From Legionella maioricensis (GTDB taxonomy: Bacteria > Pseudomonadota > Gammaproteobacteria > Legionellales > Legionellaceae): a DNA stretch of 64,000 nt. Below the pieces are notes generated by a model, which was not told the origin of the DNA, did no database searches, and saw only the letters and a program-made list of their open reading frames with translations. Positions 18,235-29,413 of this stretch are shown in pieces. Position 1 is the first letter of the stretch, and each line of letters opens with the position of its first letter. The DNA is taken from assembly GCF_023618015.1 (NCBI RefSeq), contig NZ_JAJKBJ010000001.1, positions 310,001-374,000 of the forward strand, given 5' to 3'. The translations under genes were made by a program, and so were the position numbers.

Positions 18235-18873
18235 AAATCCACTATACTGGTAATTTTACCATTATGCGCTAGCACGTTTTCGTTCACTAGCATCCCACAA
18301 ATATGGCATTGGTCGATTTGTTCTGAAAATTTCTTTCTTTACTTTAATTACATTAAAAACTAAAATCGCTAACTGTATTAAAAATAGCCACGGCTGTTAT
18401 ATGTTTTTCGTATGTTATATCCAGTTTTTGCGTAAATCAGCTAAGTATTTCTTAATATAGGAAAACTATAATAGGCTCCATTGGATTAAACTTATCCAAG
18501 CAAACGACTTATCTTCTCTTTAAGGCCGAAAGAGGACTGGTATTTTCCTAGATTTAATCATTAAACGGGTTTGTCGGTGAGGTAAAGATGGAATGACAAG
18601 GTAACAAAACCCTTTCATGAAACTTGCTCAGTGATAATCTGACCTGCAATTCCCCCTCTTTACCTTATAAACTTTTAGAAACAGACGCTGCCGCTCAGCT
18701 TTGAAAAATGGCGTCAAATAAGATCACTATGGCTAAGGGTTCCCCCAACAAAGAGGCAGACTAACTTATGAAAAGACCATTCGAAATACCCCTTCAAAAT
18801 TCATAGCATTTGATAAAGATCTACTTGGAGTAGGGTATTTCAATGAAGGTTATTTTCGAGGAGAATTATTCAA
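18235..18873. other. Decayed sequence upstream of the SET-like gene
   Basis: No full gene is present. On the minus strand a stop-bounded frame ending at 18262 encodes about 44 residues with KKEIFRTNRPMPYLWDASERKR near its end and lacks a start, which looks like the 3' remnant of a gene. The rest has no recognisable content. Confidence 0.35.
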
Positions 18874-19922
18874 ATGTATGCAAAGTATGACATAAGTAAT
18901 GACGTGAAATCAGTAGAAACAATAGCGTTTCTTGATCTAACTGGAGGTAAAGAATTTAATCTGGCTGATGTAAAGCTCCTTCCACTCAAAGAGGTTGTTG
19001 AACAAATAAAATTAGATACGGGCAGAGAAATCAAAATAAATAATAAAACAGCTCTCGAAAGTATAGGCATTGTAAAATACGATCTACCATTGGATATGCA
19101 CTTTTTGCCAATAAGGATATTGAAAAAAATCAAATATTATTTAACTATGGTGGTACGCGAACAAATATAAAGCCCGTAACTAATGCATATTTGTTAGAGA
19201 TCGATGCTGAGGATAGTTTAGATGCCGAGCACCAAGGCGACTTGGGTTCCTTGTGTATGCATTTATTTGATCCGCTTCAATTCGAAGGGTACACTGAGAT
19301 AAGTATAGATGAAACGCAATACAACAAAATACAATTTCATAACTTATCTCGCGAACTTATTCAAACCGACAACGCCATTGATTATCAGTTTCGTGCTAGG
19401 GAATTTATTCGCCAAGGTTCAGCATTAGGATTTACCTATGGCTTTTCATATTGGCTTACCCGGAGCACCTCTCCTTTAATTATGTCAAAGAGTGGGAATC
19501 CTATAAATGACTTATCTGTGAGTGAACCCTTATTTTGCTTACGAAGCTGGGAAAGCAATACGAAGATGGGTTCTATCGTCTATCGAAAAGAGGATTTGCT
19601 TCATCATTTTTATAGAAATCAAAACAAGAAATTGTGTGTGTTTTGGCCTGAAGATCCAGCTAGACCTGTTGCTTATACCAATAAATGCATTATGAAGTCT
19701 TTAATAGAAACAACATCCTATTCTTCAGTTTTTGTATTCATCACAGTAAAAGATATTGGTCGGGAGTTAGCAAAAGCTCTGGAAAAAGGTAAAGATAGAA
19801 TAGAATTACCATTAAGTATTTATGCCAATCCAGGCGAAGCGGGCCCATTTTCAGATTTTTATGTAGGGGAGAATGAGGTACCTGAGGAGCATGAAATCGA
19901 TAATGTCTATTTGGGAATGTAG
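18874..19922 (+). pseudogene. SET-domain-like protein gene, broken by a frameshift
   Basis: ATG 18874 follows GAGGAGAA, and the first frame runs to about residue 70 (KTALESIGIVKYD). The protein then continues in another frame from about 19083 (STIGYALFANKDIEKNQILFNYGG) to the stop at 19922. One lost base near 19083 explains the change. Joined, the product is about 349 residues. SET-like marks are IGYALFANKDI (the family's G-x-G-LFA), a ...FNYGG turn, DAEHQGDLGSL where GN-RFINH usually lies, and LGFTYGFSYW like the DYG/W end of the domain. SET proteins methylate lysines; Legionella exports some into hosts. The NHS motif is altered, so activity is doubtful even before the frameshift. A sequencing error is possible. 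Confidence 0.55.
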
Positions 19923-19971
19923 TTGCTAGTAACATTGGTTAAGTGGATATCTGCATATTCTGTTCCCCAAA

Positions 19972-20054
19972 TGAACACTCATTCTGATTGAAAAAGTGAA
20001 CACCAATTCTGGCAATGTGAACACTTTTCTATATATTCCAGAATGGGTGTTAAC
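19972..20054. mobile_element. Possible IS21-type end remnant
   Basis: TGAACACTCATTCTG (19972) and TGAACACCAATTCTGG (19997) are direct repeats, TGAACAC recurs at 20018, and CCAGAATGGGTGTTAA (20038) is an inverted copy. Repeated GAACAC/GTGTTC blocks are typical of IS21-family termini. No istA or istB gene is nearby, so only an end would remain. Confidence 0.4.
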
Positions 20055-20343
20055 AATCTGAGAGAGTTTTTTTCTAACGCATTGAATTTAAATTGATTTA
20101 CTATTCTCGATCTCATCATGTTGGAACTCAGAAACTGTTGTTGGTGTTAAGGAGCAAGTTTTCGATTGTCCTTGTGCAACTTAATCTACCTGTTGTTAAA
20201 TCCCATTCTCGGCTTGGACAAACTTTAAATACAGAACAATACCAGCAAGGAAAATTATAGTAAGTATATAATAACACGGTATTTTAGAGTGTAGTATCGA
20301 TACTTTCTAAAAGACTGGCTCGAGAAGAGGTTATTATAACCCT
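20055..20343. other. Spacer at the right edge of the accessory island
   Basis: No gene is visible between the possible IS end and the core-genome membrane protein. It is AT-rich with short stop-filled frames. Confidence 0.35.
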
Positions 20344-20751
20344 CTATATGGTTAACAAATAAGCACTGATTAGCCAGATTAAAGTACTGGTCAAATAGGG
20401 ATATGGGTAGGGTTTATAGGTTTTTCTCCGAAAAGACCAATCCAACACAAACACAGGTACAACTGAAATAAACGTTAATAATAAAATGACTGCCACATAA
20501 GAAGATAGCTGTCCCAACGGAATTATCTTGGTTAAAAAAGTTACAATCGCGCGCAACACGTCGCGGTAATAATAAATTACCAAATAGACCCAATCATCAA
20601 AATTATATATCACCCAAGATGCAGCAGCCAAAGGAAGGATTAAAGGAGCCCCTTTTATGGCAAATATCCTCTTGAACGTTCTAATAAACTCTTGTGAAAA
20701 AAAAACGAAAATGGCGGCACAAAAGACAACTGCAGCTAGAGTGAATAACAT
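20344..20751 (-). CDS. Hypothetical inner-membrane protein
   Basis: 135 residues with about four hydrophobic helices (1-22, 33-53, 65-95, 115-134) and basic loops, for example RTFKRIFAIK and DWSFRRKTYK. The N-terminus doubles as a signal anchor. It follows uup on the same strand with a 49-base gap. I do not recognise the family. Confidence 0.65.
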   Translation of the reverse strand: MLFTLAAVVFCAAIFVFFSQEFIRTFKRIFAIKGAPLILPLAAASWVIYNFDDWVYLVIYYYRDVLRAIVTFLTKIIPLGQLSSYVAVILLLTFISVVPVFVLDWSFRRKTYKPYPYPYLTSTLIWLISAYLLTI

Positions 20752-20800
20752 ATTTGTTCCTAATAAATAATATCTCTAAAATTTAATTCAGCAATTCAAT

Positions 20801-22648
20801 TTATTGCCTCTCTTCCAATGCTTCCCAACGTGCAAAAGCAGCGGCTAATGAAGCTTCTTCTTTTGCCAATTCCTGACTAACTTTGGCAATAGCCTGTGCA
20901 TCCTGCTGATAAAATTGGGGTTCAGCCATTTGCAACTGCAGGGCTTCTATTTTCTTCTCTAATTGCTCAATTTGCTGGGGCAGTTGAGACAATTCACGCT
21001 GCTCATTAAAGCTCAATTTATTAGCGGAATTAGTACGTTTTGTACTGGGGGCTTTTACTGCTACTTCACGTTGTTGTTTTCTATGCATCTTATATTCATC
21101 ATAGCCGCCAACAAACTCACTAAATTGTCCTTCACCCTCATAAACCAGCACACTGGTCACTACTTGATTAATAAAAGCTCTATCATGACTAATCAAGATT
21201 AAGGTGCCAGGATACTCCATAAGCATATTTTCCAAAAGCTCCAAAGTTTCAATATCCAAATCATTGGTAGGTTCGTCCATTACTAATAGGTTGACTGGCT
21301 TGGCGAATAATTTGGCTAATAGTAATCGATTTCTTTCTCCGCCAGATAAAGAAGAAACCGGCTGATTGAATCGCTCTGGAGAAAACAAAAAGTCACGCAG
21401 ATAACTGGCCACATGTTTTTGCTTGCCATTAATCGTCACATAATCAGCCCCATCACCCACGTTGAACATGACCGTTTTATCTTCTTGAAGATGACGGCGC
21501 AACTGATCAAAATAGGCAACATTTAACGAAGTACCTTGTTTGATTGTCCCGGAATCAGGTTGTAATTCCCCTAACAATAAACGCACTAATGTGGTCTTAC
21601 CACATCCGTTAGGGCCAATAATGCCAAGCTTATCGCCGCGAGTGAGTAATAATGAGAAATCACGAACAATGGTTTTATTAGCGATTGCATAATTGACCTT
21701 TTGCGCCTCTATCACCATAGAACCCGACCGAGTGACGTCCAAGGTCAAAGATTTCACTGTTCCCAATTGATTTCTACGCGCTTTATATTCTTCTCTTAAT
21801 GCTTTTAAAGCACGAACTCGACCTTCATTGCGTGTTCGTCTTGCTTTAACTCCAGTGCGAATCCAGACCTCTTCTTCCGCTAATTTTTTATCAAATAAAT
21901 CATTTTGTTTTTGCTCACTGAGCCTTATAGACTCGCGTCTGTCGAGATAGGTTTCATAATCACACTCATGCTGATAGAGTTTCCCTCTATCAATTTCAAC
22001 AATCCGATTGGCTACCTGGCTCAAAAACTCTCTATCATGCGTTACAACCACCACACTGCCTGTAAAACTTTTTAAATAAGACTCCAACCATTCAATCGCC
22101 TCAATATCCAAATGGTTGGTTGGCTCATCCAATAATAATAAATCAGGGGCTGCAATCAGGGCCGCGCCAAGTAACACTCGCCGTTTCATCCCACCCGACA
22201 AGTTATTCATCTGCTCCGAAATATTGATACCCAAACGACTGGCCATCATTTCAACTTTGGGTAATAGATCCCAAGCATGCAAATTATCCATTTTCTGCTG
22301 ACATTGCGCTAACTTATCCATATCTTCTTGCTGGGATAGTTCATTAAATTGAGCTAAAACCTCGCCGACTTCGCCTAAGCTTTTCACCAGGAAATGATAG
22401 ACAGATTCTTTTTCGCTAACGGGTACTTCCTGAGTTAATCCCGCAATACGTAATCCGGAAAGCTGATGAATCTGACCGCTATCCGGAACCAGATCTCCTT
22501 GTAATAGCTTGAGAAGAGTTGATTTTCCAGCGCCATTACGTCCAACCAAGGCAATTCTGTCCTGAGGCTGAATTTGCCAATCAGCCTGATCCAGCAAACG
22601 ATTACCTGCAAGAATAAGTGTGACACCATTAAGGGAAAATATACTCAT
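20801..22648 (-). CDS. uup: ABC-F ATPase Uup
   Basis: 615 residues with two ATP-binding cassettes and no membrane domain. Walker A motifs are GRNGAGKS (36-43) and GPNGCGKT; signatures are LSGGMKRRV and LSGGERNRL; Walker B motifs are LLLLDEPTNHLD and LLVMDEPTNDLD. The C-terminal coiled coil of about 80 residues (QLPQQIEQLEKKIEALQLQ) is specific to Uup, which binds DNA or ribosomes and affects precise transposon excision in E. coli. Confidence 0.95.
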   Translation of the reverse strand: MSIFSLNGVTLILAGNRLLDQADWQIQPQDRIALVGRNGAGKSTLLKLLQGDLVPDSGQIHQLSGLRIAGLTQEVPVSEKESVYHFLVKSLGEVGEVLAQFNELSQQEDMDKLAQCQQKMDNLHAWDLLPKVEMMASRLGINISEQMNNLSGGMKRRVLLGAALIAAPDLLLLDEPTNHLDIEAIEWLESYLKSFTGSVVVVTHDREFLSQVANRIVEIDRGKLYQHECDYETYLDRRESIRLSEQKQNDLFDKKLAEEEVWIRTGVKARRTRNEGRVRALKALREEYKARRNQLGTVKSLTLDVTRSGSMVIEAQKVNYAIANKTIVRDFSLLLTRGDKLGIIGPNGCGKTTLVRLLLGELQPDSGTIKQGTSLNVAYFDQLRRHLQEDKTVMFNVGDGADYVTINGKQKHVASYLRDFLFSPERFNQPVSSLSGGERNRLLLAKLFAKPVNLLVMDEPTNDLDIETLELLENMLMEYPGTLILISHDRAFINQVVTSVLVYEGEGQFSEFVGGYDEYKMHRKQQREVAVKAPSTKRTNSANKLSFNEQRELSQLPQQIEQLEKKIEALQLQMAEPQFYQQDAQAIAKVSQELAKEEASLAAAFARWEALEERQ

Positions 22649-22678
22649 ATAAAAACTCTATGTTTAATAAACAATACG

Positions 22679-23188
22679 TTACTGGCCTACCGGCTGCTGA
22701 TTTCTTTTTAAGATTAACCGCTTATCTTGCTGTATTATATTAAATTGTGACAACACATTCATTCCAAGCAAGACCAGATTGTCATCATTACCAGGAATAA
22801 TCACCGCTTTAACATCGTTCAGGGTAAATTCACCAATAGATAATTTTTGTAACCGAGTTAAAGAACCCGTTACCTCTCCGTTCGCCGTTAACATCGTTAT
22901 TGGATAACGTCCCGAAATATGCAAACGATCAGCAAGTACTTGCGGAATTGCAACCAGGGTTGCACCAGTATCCACTAGAAATTCAACCGGATATTCGTTG
23001 ATCCGTCCTTTAATATGATAATGTCCTTCCTGATCCGCACTTAGTATCATTTCACTATGATTAGCGGAGTAAACTGTTTTTTCTGATTTTCCGTGGTAAT
23101 AAAAAAATAAAAATAAACCTGCAAATAAGATAATCCAGACAAACAGGAACATGATGCGTCCTGTGCGATCATAGGGATCGTCACTCAT
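22679..23188 (-). CDS. Membrane-anchored retropepsin-like aspartic protease
   Basis: 169 residues from ATG 23188, one base after the ridA stop; an upstream ATG at 23224 lies inside ridA and is less likely. A membrane helix (about 12-33) anchors a single retropepsin-fold domain with the active motif FLVDTGATLVAIP near residue 85. It matches the TIGR02281 type of bacterial clan AA proteases. A dimer would be needed for activity. The domain should face the periplasm. It forms an operon with spoT and ridA. Confidence 0.85.
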   Translation of the reverse strand: MSDDPYDRTGRIMFLFVWIILFAGLFLFFYYHGKSEKTVYSANHSEMILSADQEGHYHIKGRINEYPVEFLVDTGATLVAIPQVLADRLHISGRYPITMLTANGEVTGSLTRLQKLSIGEFTLNDVKAVIIPGNDDNLVLLGMNVLSQFNIIQQDKRLILKRNQQPVGQ

Positions 23189-23189
23189 C

Positions 23190-23579
23190 TTAACGGTTCG
23201 AAGAAGGCAAAACCATAATACCATCCATCTCTACTTGAGCACCACGAGGTAAAGCAGAAACGCCTATTGCAGCTCTGGCTGGATATGGCTCAACGAAATA
23301 ACGACTCATTGCTTCGTTAATCAGCGGAAAATGGCTTAGATCGGTTAAATAAACAGACAATTTCGCGATATTAGCTAAAGAACCTCCAGCTGCTTCGCAT
23401 ACGGCAGATAAATTATCCAACACTTGATTAATTTGTAACTTAATATCTTCACTGCAGATTTGCATTGTTTTGGGATCAAGCGGAATTTGGCCGGAAAGAT
23501 AAACGGTTTCCCCACAGCGTATTGCTTGGCTGTATGTGCCTATCGCTTCTGGTGCCAATTTCGTGTTGATTGGTTGCAT
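23190..23579 (-). CDS. ridA: Enamine/imine deaminase RidA
   Basis: 129 residues, the standard RidA/YjgF length. Motifs include [18 protein letters not shown] [12 protein letters not shown] and the C-terminal [19 protein letters not shown] with the conserved Arg that binds the substrate carboxylate. It hydrolyses reactive 2-aminoacrylate released by PLP enzymes. Its ATG overlaps the spoT stop (TAATG), so both are co-translated. Confidence 0.95.
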   Translation of the reverse strand: MQPINTKLAPEAIGTYSQAIRCGETVYLSGQIPLDPKTMQICSEDIKLQINQVLDNLSAVCEAAGGSLANIAKLSVYLTDLSHFPLINEAMSRYFVEPYPARAAIGVSALPRGAQVEMDGIMVLPSSNR

Positions 23580-25729
23580 TAATTATCCCCTTGTTTTTTT
23601 CTATAGAGCCGCATCACGACCTTATTTGATCTTAACCTACGCATGACCCGCGCTAAATGTGTCCTGTCATTAACGCTAATAGAAAAAGTAACCGCATTAT
23701 GACGTCCATCACGTGGATCTACATTAATATTACCTATATTAGATTCTGCTTCAGAAATAGCTGTTGCCAAAGCAGCCAATACTCCACGCTCATTGGGAAC
23801 ATCCACAGTAATATCAACCCAGTATTCACCCTGAACTTTCTCATCCCAACGCAAAGCAATAAACTGCTCAGGATGGCTACGCGACGTTTTAAAGGAAGAA
23901 CAATCACTGGAGTGAACGATAATACCTCTACCCTGTTGAAATTTACCAACAATATTATCACCAGGTATCGGTTGGCAACACTCACCAAAATGCACCACCA
24001 TGCCTTCAGTCCCTTTGATCGCCAAAGGCCTGGGTTTATGGCTCTTATCCAGTTCATTAGAGTCCTGGGTAACCACCAGGCGTTTAGCAATAACCATAGC
24101 CATTTGGTTACCAATTCCTATTGCATATAATAAGTCATCAATAGTTTTGTAATGCAAATCACTAAGTAAGGCCTGAAGCGATTCGGGCGGTACTTTAGCG
24201 TAATCGCTGGATAATTCAATTAATGACTGTTCTAATAAGCGTTTTCCTAAAATAATGGATTCCGAATGCTGCTGGCTTTTTAAAAAATGACGAATATTAG
24301 AGCGCGCTTTACCGGTTACCACAAAATTCAACCATGAAGGATTAGGATGAGCTCCAGGAGCCGTGATGACTTCAACTGTTTGACCGTTAGATAAAGGGAT
24401 GCTCAGTGGCACCAAACGCCTGTTTACTTTGGCCGCAACACAACTATTCCCTACCCCAGAATGTACGGTATAGGCAAAATCGACTGGTGTTGCCCCCTTA
24501 GGCAATTCCATAATATGTCCCTTTGGAGTAAATACGTACACTTCATCCGGGAACAAATCAATTTTTACGTTTTCAATAAACTCCAATGAGCTTCCAGTGC
24601 TGCGTTGCATCTCCAATAAACTTTGCACCCACTCTCTTGCCCGTAATTGCGCTTCGTTCACTTCAAGACCAGAGGATGTATAAATCCAATGCGCTGCCAC
24701 TCCGTTATCCGCCACTTTATCCATTTCACGAGTACGAATTTGTACTTCAAGTGGAACGCCAAACGGACCAAACAAAGTAGTATGCAATGATTGATATCCG
24801 TTCGCTTTGGGAATGCCAATATAGTCCTTAAAGCGCTGTGGAACGGGCTTGTAAGTACAATGTAAGGCACCTAAAATTCGATAACAGGAATCAATGTCTT
24901 CGGTAATCACCCGAAAAGCAAAAACATCAGTAATTTCAGTAAATGAGGCTTTTTTTAAGCGCATCTTACGATAAATGCTGTATAAATGCTTTTGCCTGCC
25001 AAATACTTGTTCATAAGGTATATTGAGTTGCGACAGGGCATGTTGTAAATCTTTTTCAATGGTCTGAGTTAATTCTCTTCTGTTGCCTCTCGATTTTTCT
25101 ACCGCAGATTTTATGGCTCTGTATCGCATAGGATATAAGGCTTGAAAACCTAAATCTTCAAGACCTACATAAATAGAGTGCATCCCCAAGCGATTGGCAA
25201 TTGGAGCATAAATTTCCAGCGTTTCTATGGCGATACGCCGTCGCTTGGCAGCAGGCATGGCCCCTAAAGTGCGCATGTTATGTAAACGATCCGCCAGTTT
25301 GACAATAATAACACGTATGTCTTTAACCATGGCCAAAACCATTTTGCGAAAATTTTCTGCCTGAGCTTCTGCTTTGGATTCAAATTTTATTTTGGTTAGT
25401 TTGGTTACCCCATCCACCAGGGCAGTCACCTCTTCACCAAATTGACGAGTTAAATCTTCTTTACTAATAGAAGTATCTTCGACAACATCATGGAGCAAAG
25501 TAGCCATTATCGTTTGATAATCTAACCTCATTCTCGCAAGAATTAAGGCAGCGGCTACCGGATGAGTAATGTAGGGCTCGCCTGAACGGCGCATTTGGCC
25601 ATGGTGTGCTTTTTCAGCAACCAGATATGCTTGGTAACATTTTTCTATTTGCGCCTGCTCAAGGTAGCATTTCAGCTCTTCATCGAGCTCCTTAAAGTAG
25701 CTCACGCAGTACTCCCTAATGTCCAACAT
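23579..25729 (-). CDS. spoT: Bifunctional (p)ppGpp synthase/hydrolase SpoT
   Basis: 716 residues with the full RelA/SpoT order. The HD hydrolase domain (residues 25-180) has HGGQ-like [13 protein letters not shown] and intact HDVVEDT; the synthetase domain (about 235-345) contains [22 protein letters not shown] and [10 protein letters not shown] (about 385-445) and ACT (about 635-710) domains follow. The intact HD site and SpoT-type loop predict ppGpp hydrolysis with weak synthesis. It is upstream of ridA, with rpoZ farther upstream as in many Gammaproteobacteria. Confidence 0.96.
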   Translation of the reverse strand: MLDIREYCVSYFKELDEELKCYLEQAQIEKCYQAYLVAEKAHHGQMRRSGEPYITHPVAAALILARMRLDYQTIMATLLHDVVEDTSISKEDLTRQFGEEVTALVDGVTKLTKIKFESKAEAQAENFRKMVLAMVKDIRVIIVKLADRLHNMRTLGAMPAAKRRRIAIETLEIYAPIANRLGMHSIYVGLEDLGFQALYPMRYRAIKSAVEKSRGNRRELTQTIEKDLQHALSQLNIPYEQVFGRQKHLYSIYRKMRLKKASFTEITDVFAFRVITEDIDSCYRILGALHCTYKPVPQRFKDYIGIPKANGYQSLHTTLFGPFGVPLEVQIRTREMDKVADNGVAAHWIYTSSGLEVNEAQLRAREWVQSLLEMQRSTGSSLEFIENVKIDLFPDEVYVFTPKGHIMELPKGATPVDFAYTVHSGVGNSCVAAKVNRRLVPLSIPLSNGQTVEVITAPGAHPNPSWLNFVVTGKARSNIRHFLKSQQHSESIILGKRLLEQSLIELSSDYAKVPPESLQALLSDLHYKTIDDLLYAIGIGNQMAMVIAKRLVVTQDSNELDKSHKPRPLAIKGTEGMVVHFGECCQPIPGDNIVGKFQQGRGIIVHSSDCSSFKTSRSHPEQFIALRWDEKVQGEYWVDITVDVPNERGVLAALATAISEAESNIGNINVDPRDGRHNAVTFSISVNDRTHLARVMRRLRSNKVVMRLYRKKQGDN

Positions 25730-25798
25730 GGCTTTTAATACCTCTCGTTGTCAAATTATGGTTTTATGCTTTGCCTTTAGACGCCATGCTTTGCTTAA

Positions 25799-25826
25799 AT
25801 ACCATAACTTGCTTTTGCAAGTGGTA
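25799..25826. terminator. Hairpin between rpoZ and spoT
   Basis: ATACCA/TGGTAT outer arms and CTTGC/GCAAG inner arms around TTTT form a two-part stem. On the minus strand a short TTTAAG follows. It may attenuate reading from rpoZ into spoT. Confidence 0.4.
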
Positions 25827-25872
25827 TATTTATCGAGGACAGATCCTCTTACTGCAAAGTTAACAACATATT

Positions 25873-26076
25873 TTATTCTTTATCTAAAATATCTGCAGTC
25901 ACAAAACCTTCAGCAATTTCACGTAAAGCAACCACAGTAGGCTTATCATTTTCCCACTCAACCATAGGCTGATCGCCGCGAACTGCTATTTGTCTTGCTC
26001 GTTTAGTAGCGACCATAACCAATTCAAATCGATTTGCGACGTGTTCTAAACAATCTTCAACTGTTACTCGTGCCAT
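25873..26076 (-). CDS. rpoZ: RNA polymerase omega subunit
   Basis: 67 residues starting [20 protein letters not shown], the omega N-terminus, followed by ATKRARQI and the conserved acidic C-terminal part. It helps assemble beta-prime and senses ppGpp. It is shorter than the E. coli form (about 90 residues), losing the C-terminal tail only. It lies between gmk and spoT. Confidence 0.95.
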   Translation of the reverse strand: MARVTVEDCLEHVANRFELVMVATKRARQIAVRGDQPMVEWENDKPTVVALREIAEGFVTADILDKE

Positions 26077-26151
26077 AAATTTCTCCAGTCATTATAAACA
26101 GATACTCGATTTAACTCGGTTTTTATCTGTTTCTCACTCAAACCCTATATT

Positions 26152-26790
26152 TTACTGCGATGACAACAGGAATGAAAGCAATTTTGCTTGTTTATTTACC
26201 TGCCTATCCATTCGCAGACGATTTGCAGTCACTATAGCTGCCAATTCAGATGCCGCATGTTCGAAATCATCGTTCACAATTAAGTAATCAAACTCGGGAT
26301 AATGGCTTAGTTCATTTTGTGCCTTTTTCATCCTCTCGCTGATTACTTCATCTTTATCCTGACGTCGATTCATCAATCTTAATTTTAATTCTTCCAGTGA
26401 AGGAGGAACAATAAAGATGCTGATGGCCTTGGGGAAGGAGCGTCTGATTTGTTCCGCTCCTTGCCAATCAATATCCAAAACCACATCAATACCGTACATC
26501 AGTCGCTCGGTAATTTGCGCAGCTGATGTTCCATATAAATGATTGAAAACCCTGGCATGCTCAATAAAGGCATTCTCATTGACCATACCAATAAAGTCTT
26601 CTTCATTAACAAAGAAATAATCAGCCCCGTGCTTTTCTCCTGGTCTCATCGCTCGTGTAGTATGGGAAATTGAAACCTCTATACGATCGAGAGTGTCAAT
26701 CAGTTTGCGCACCAAACTTGTTTTGCCCCCTCCAGAAGGCGCAGCAACAATGAATAAATTTCCAGAATCATTACCAACCATATAACTCAC
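26152..26790 (-). CDS. gmk: Guanylate kinase
   Basis: 212 residues with the P-loop [11 protein letters not shown], the GMP-binding [20 protein letters not shown] region (in pieces), HLYGTS, and [14 protein letters not shown]. It converts GMP to GDP. The start is GTG 26790, which overlaps the yicC stop (GTGA); ATG 26781 is also possible and would drop three residues. It sits in the yicC-gmk-rpoZ-spoT order. Confidence 0.96.
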   Translation of the reverse strand: MSYMVGNDSGNLFIVAAPSGGGKTSLVRKLIDTLDRIEVSISHTTRAMRPGEKHGADYFFVNEEDFIGMVNENAFIEHARVFNHLYGTSAAQITERLMYGIDVVLDIDWQGAEQIRRSFPKAISIFIVPPSLEELKLRLMNRRQDKDEVISERMKKAQNELSHYPEFDYLIVNDDFEHAASELAAIVTANRLRMDRQVNKQAKLLSFLLSSQ

Positions 26791-27653
26791 TCAATATTTT
26801 GTATTTGTTCACGCATTTGTTCAATTAACACTTTCATTTCAACAGCGCTTTGGGTTAGTTCAATGGAGTCCGATTTTGAACTCAACGTATTTGCTTCTCT
26901 GTTTAATTCCTGCATCAAAAAATCTAATCTTCTACCCGCTACTTTATCACACTCCAGGGTACGACCCACTTCTTTAATATGTGTTTGTAACCGGTCCAGC
27001 TCTTCACTGACATCAAGTCGCGCTAAAATCATAGCAATTTCTTGTTCCACACGTGATTCGGGGACTTCAAGCTGCACAGCATAGAGGCGAGTGAGCAATT
27101 TATCTTTAGTCTGGTTTGCCAGTGTGGCTACTACAGACTTGGAACGCTCTACTTCTTGACTTAATGCCTGCAAACGCCCTGTCACATGCGATTTTAAAGC
27201 CTGACCTTCAGTCAATCGGGTATGACTTAGTTGCTCTACAGTATCCTGAAATAACTGCAAAGCCTGTTTTCCCAACTCCTCCATATCCAATGGATTGGAT
27301 TGCACCACACCGGGCCAGGAAAGTACATGACTGACACTCAAATCATTTGCCAAATGGTGTGAGTCCGTTAATTTAGAGCTTAAATCTACTAATGCATTAA
27401 CCATACCTATATTTATAAGCATAGACTGATTATTGCAACTTGTATCTTGATACTTAAGCTGGCATTCAAGTTTTCCTCGATTTATTTTATCTCGCAACGA
27501 AGCGCGTAAATGAGTTTCAATAAAACGAAAAGACTCTGGTAAACGAAATGAAACATCCAAATAACGATGATTAACAGACCTGATTTCCCAACAAAGATGA
27601 CCCGCGTCAACCTGTTTTTGAGATCGAGCAAAAGCTGTCATGCTATGAATCAT
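26787..27653 (-). CDS. yicC: YicC family endoribonuclease
   Basis: 288 residues: [12 protein letters not shown] at the N-terminus, [19 protein letters not shown], and the C-terminal [22 protein letters not shown] stretch (in pieces) are the family marks. YicC proteins have been described as RNases acting on small RNAs and other transcripts. It overlaps gmk by four bases. Confidence 0.93.
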   Translation of the reverse strand: MIHSMTAFARSQKQVDAGHLCWEIRSVNHRYLDVSFRLPESFRFIETHLRASLRDKINRGKLECQLKYQDTSCNNQSMLINIGMVNALVDLSSKLTDSHHLANDLSVSHVLSWPGVVQSNPLDMEELGKQALQLFQDTVEQLSHTRLTEGQALKSHVTGRLQALSQEVERSKSVVATLANQTKDKLLTRLYAVQLEVPESRVEQEIAMILARLDVSEELDRLQTHIKEVGRTLECDKVAGRRLDFLMQELNREANTLSSKSDSIELTQSAVEMKVLIEQMREQIQNIE

Positions 27654-27819
27654 AAAAATACCGACGAATAAACCTTGTGCGAATATACCTCAAATGGGAA
27701 CTGTTGGACAGAGATAGATCTTCAAATAGTCACTTTAAACCCGGAGCATTTACTGTCGCAAGGAGTGCAACTCCAGCATTAACACGTTATACTCCCCATT
27801 TTTTATTGAGGATTATGTG

Positions 27820-28527
27820 ATGCGCCCAAGTAACCGCGAACCCAACCAACTTCGCCCCATTAAAATAACGCGTAATTATACCAATTATGCTGAAGGTTCT
27901 GTTTTTGTTGAGTTTGGACAAACTAAAGTACTTTGTAATGCTTCCATCATAGAAGGGGTTCCTCGGTTTATTAAAGGAAAAAATCAGGGATGGGTCACTG
28001 CAGAATACGGTATGCTGCCCCGAGCAACTCATAGCCGTAGCGATAGAGAAGCCAGTAAAGGCAAACAAGGTGGCAGAACGCTGGAGATTCAACGTCTTAT
28101 TGGGCGATCTTTAAGAACTTGTGTTGATTTGAAAACAATTGGCGAGAATACCATAACCCTGGATTGTGACGTAATCCAAGCGGATGGCGGAACGAGAACG
28201 GCAGCAATTACTGGTGCTTGTGTCGCAATGAGAGACGCGATCAGCTGGATGGTACAACGGGAAAAAATTCGCAAAATGCCTGCTTTTAATTATATTGCCG
28301 CCGTATCAGTAGGCGTCTATAGAGGACAAGCTGTTCTTGACCTGGATTATGCAGAAGACGTGCTGGCGGAAACCGATATGAACGTCGTCATGAATGAAGA
28401 AGGACATTTTATTGAAGTACAAGGAACTGCAGAAGACCGAAGTTTTAGTCGTGAGCAACTCAATAGTATGTTGTCTCTTGCAGAAATTGGCATTCCTCAA
28501 TTGATTGAATTACAAAAAAATGCCTAA
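27820..28527 (+). CDS. rph: Ribonuclease PH
   Basis: 235 residues from ATG 27820 with TTGAGG eight bases upstream; an adjacent in-frame GTG at 27817 would add one residue. Motifs [48 protein letters not shown] (in pieces) and [14 protein letters not shown] are typical. It trims tRNA 3' ends phosphorolytically. It is transcribed away from yicC. Confidence 0.96.
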   Translation: MRPSNREPNQLRPIKITRNYTNYAEGSVFVEFGQTKVLCNASIIEGVPRFIKGKNQGWVTAEYGMLPRATHSRSDREASKGKQGGRTLEIQRLIGRSLRTCVDLKTIGENTITLDCDVIQADGGTRTAAITGACVAMRDAISWMVQREKIRKMPAFNYIAAVSVGVYRGQAVLDLDYAEDVLAETDMNVVMNEEGHFIEVQGTAEDRSFSREQLNSMLSLAEIGIPQLIELQKNA

Positions 28528-28541
28528 TCCTTAGCATGTAT

Positions 28542-28570
28542 AGAGCTCGGGGGGCATTTTTCCGAGCTCT
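28542..28570 (+). terminator. Hairpin after rph
   Basis: AGAGCTCGG/CCGAGCTCT makes a nine-base stem with an 11-base loop fifteen bases after the rph stop. No T-run follows, but the position fits transcript termination. Confidence 0.5.
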
Positions 28571-28626
28571 AATCCTTCTTTTCCCTGAATAATAATACCC
28601 ATCAAAGCTTAAGACCATTGCCTAGA

Positions 28627-28956
28627 TCAAAGTGGAGCTGGTAATTGTTCTTCACTAAAATCGATGGTTACATCAGGCTCTGTCTGATTTTTTTGGGATG
28701 TGCCCCGAGCAAATAAACCTACTCCTCCAAGCACAAAAGCAACTCCCAATCCGGCGACAATTAAGCCAGGTATACCGAAAGTCGCAGCATTCAGCAATAC
28801 AAAAGCAGTAGTAACTGCCGCACAGCCAACTAATGCAATAAAACCACCTAGCACCTGCATACCAATATTCATCATTGGATCAGAAATTACTTCACTTGTT
28901 GGATGATTCACTTCATGAATCAAATCACAAGTCAATTTTTGATGATCTTGCGTCAT
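28627..28956 (-). CDS. Hypothetical membrane protein
   Basis: 109 residues with two adjacent hydrophobic helices (MQVLGGFIALVGCAAVTTAFVLL and FGIPGLIVAGLGVAFVLGGVGLF, about 33-90, in pieces) and polar ends. The acidic C-terminus FSEEQLPAP contains a di-Glu typical of Dot/Icm E-block signals, but that alone is weak evidence. Family not recognised. Confidence 0.55.
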   Translation of the reverse strand: MTQDHQKLTCDLIHEVNHPTSEVISDPMMNIGMQVLGGFIALVGCAAVTTAFVLLNAATFGIPGLIVAGLGVAFVLGGVGLFARGTSQKNQTEPDVTIDFSEEQLPAPL

Positions 28957-28975
28957 CGTCTGTTTGTCAGAAATA

Positions 28976-29270
28976 TCAACATTTGAAGGTTCTATTGTAA
29001 ATAGGCTCGAGGAGTTCTTTATTGTCTACAATATATTTTCTAATTTCTTCGTAGCCTAGTGCAGGTTCAAAATCACCCTCGTCTCTCCATTTATATATTA
29101 CAGGAGTAATGCTGTCTTTAGATAGCCTTCGCGTGTTTTGGTACAATAAGGGTCTCAATCCATTCATAAAGACACTCAGTTGGGGATCTTTTATATTTTC
29201 CCTCAACAGACGCTGAAAAAAATCCCTATTTATCTCAAGGTATTTCGTACTTCCTGAATGTCGTATTTTA
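28976..29270 (-). pseudogene. Remnant of an unrecognised gene
   Basis: From about 29270 to the stop at 28976 one frame is open, but it lacks ATG; the best internal start would be TTG 29206 giving 76 residues. The segment reads like the C-terminal part of a larger protein (SVKIRHSGSTKYLEINRDFF ... YEEIRKYIVDNKELLEPIY). An in-frame TAG closes the upstream side. No function is assigned. Confidence 0.4.
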
Positions 29271-29413
29271 ACACTTTTTAACCACCACTAAATAAATCAT
29301 GGGGGCTTATTGTAGATAATGAACATTAATAAATTATTAAGACCAAGAAGTATTATCAACTCCGAATCTCTATTTCAAGACATTATAAATACTCTTAGCC
29401 TAATCCTGGATAA

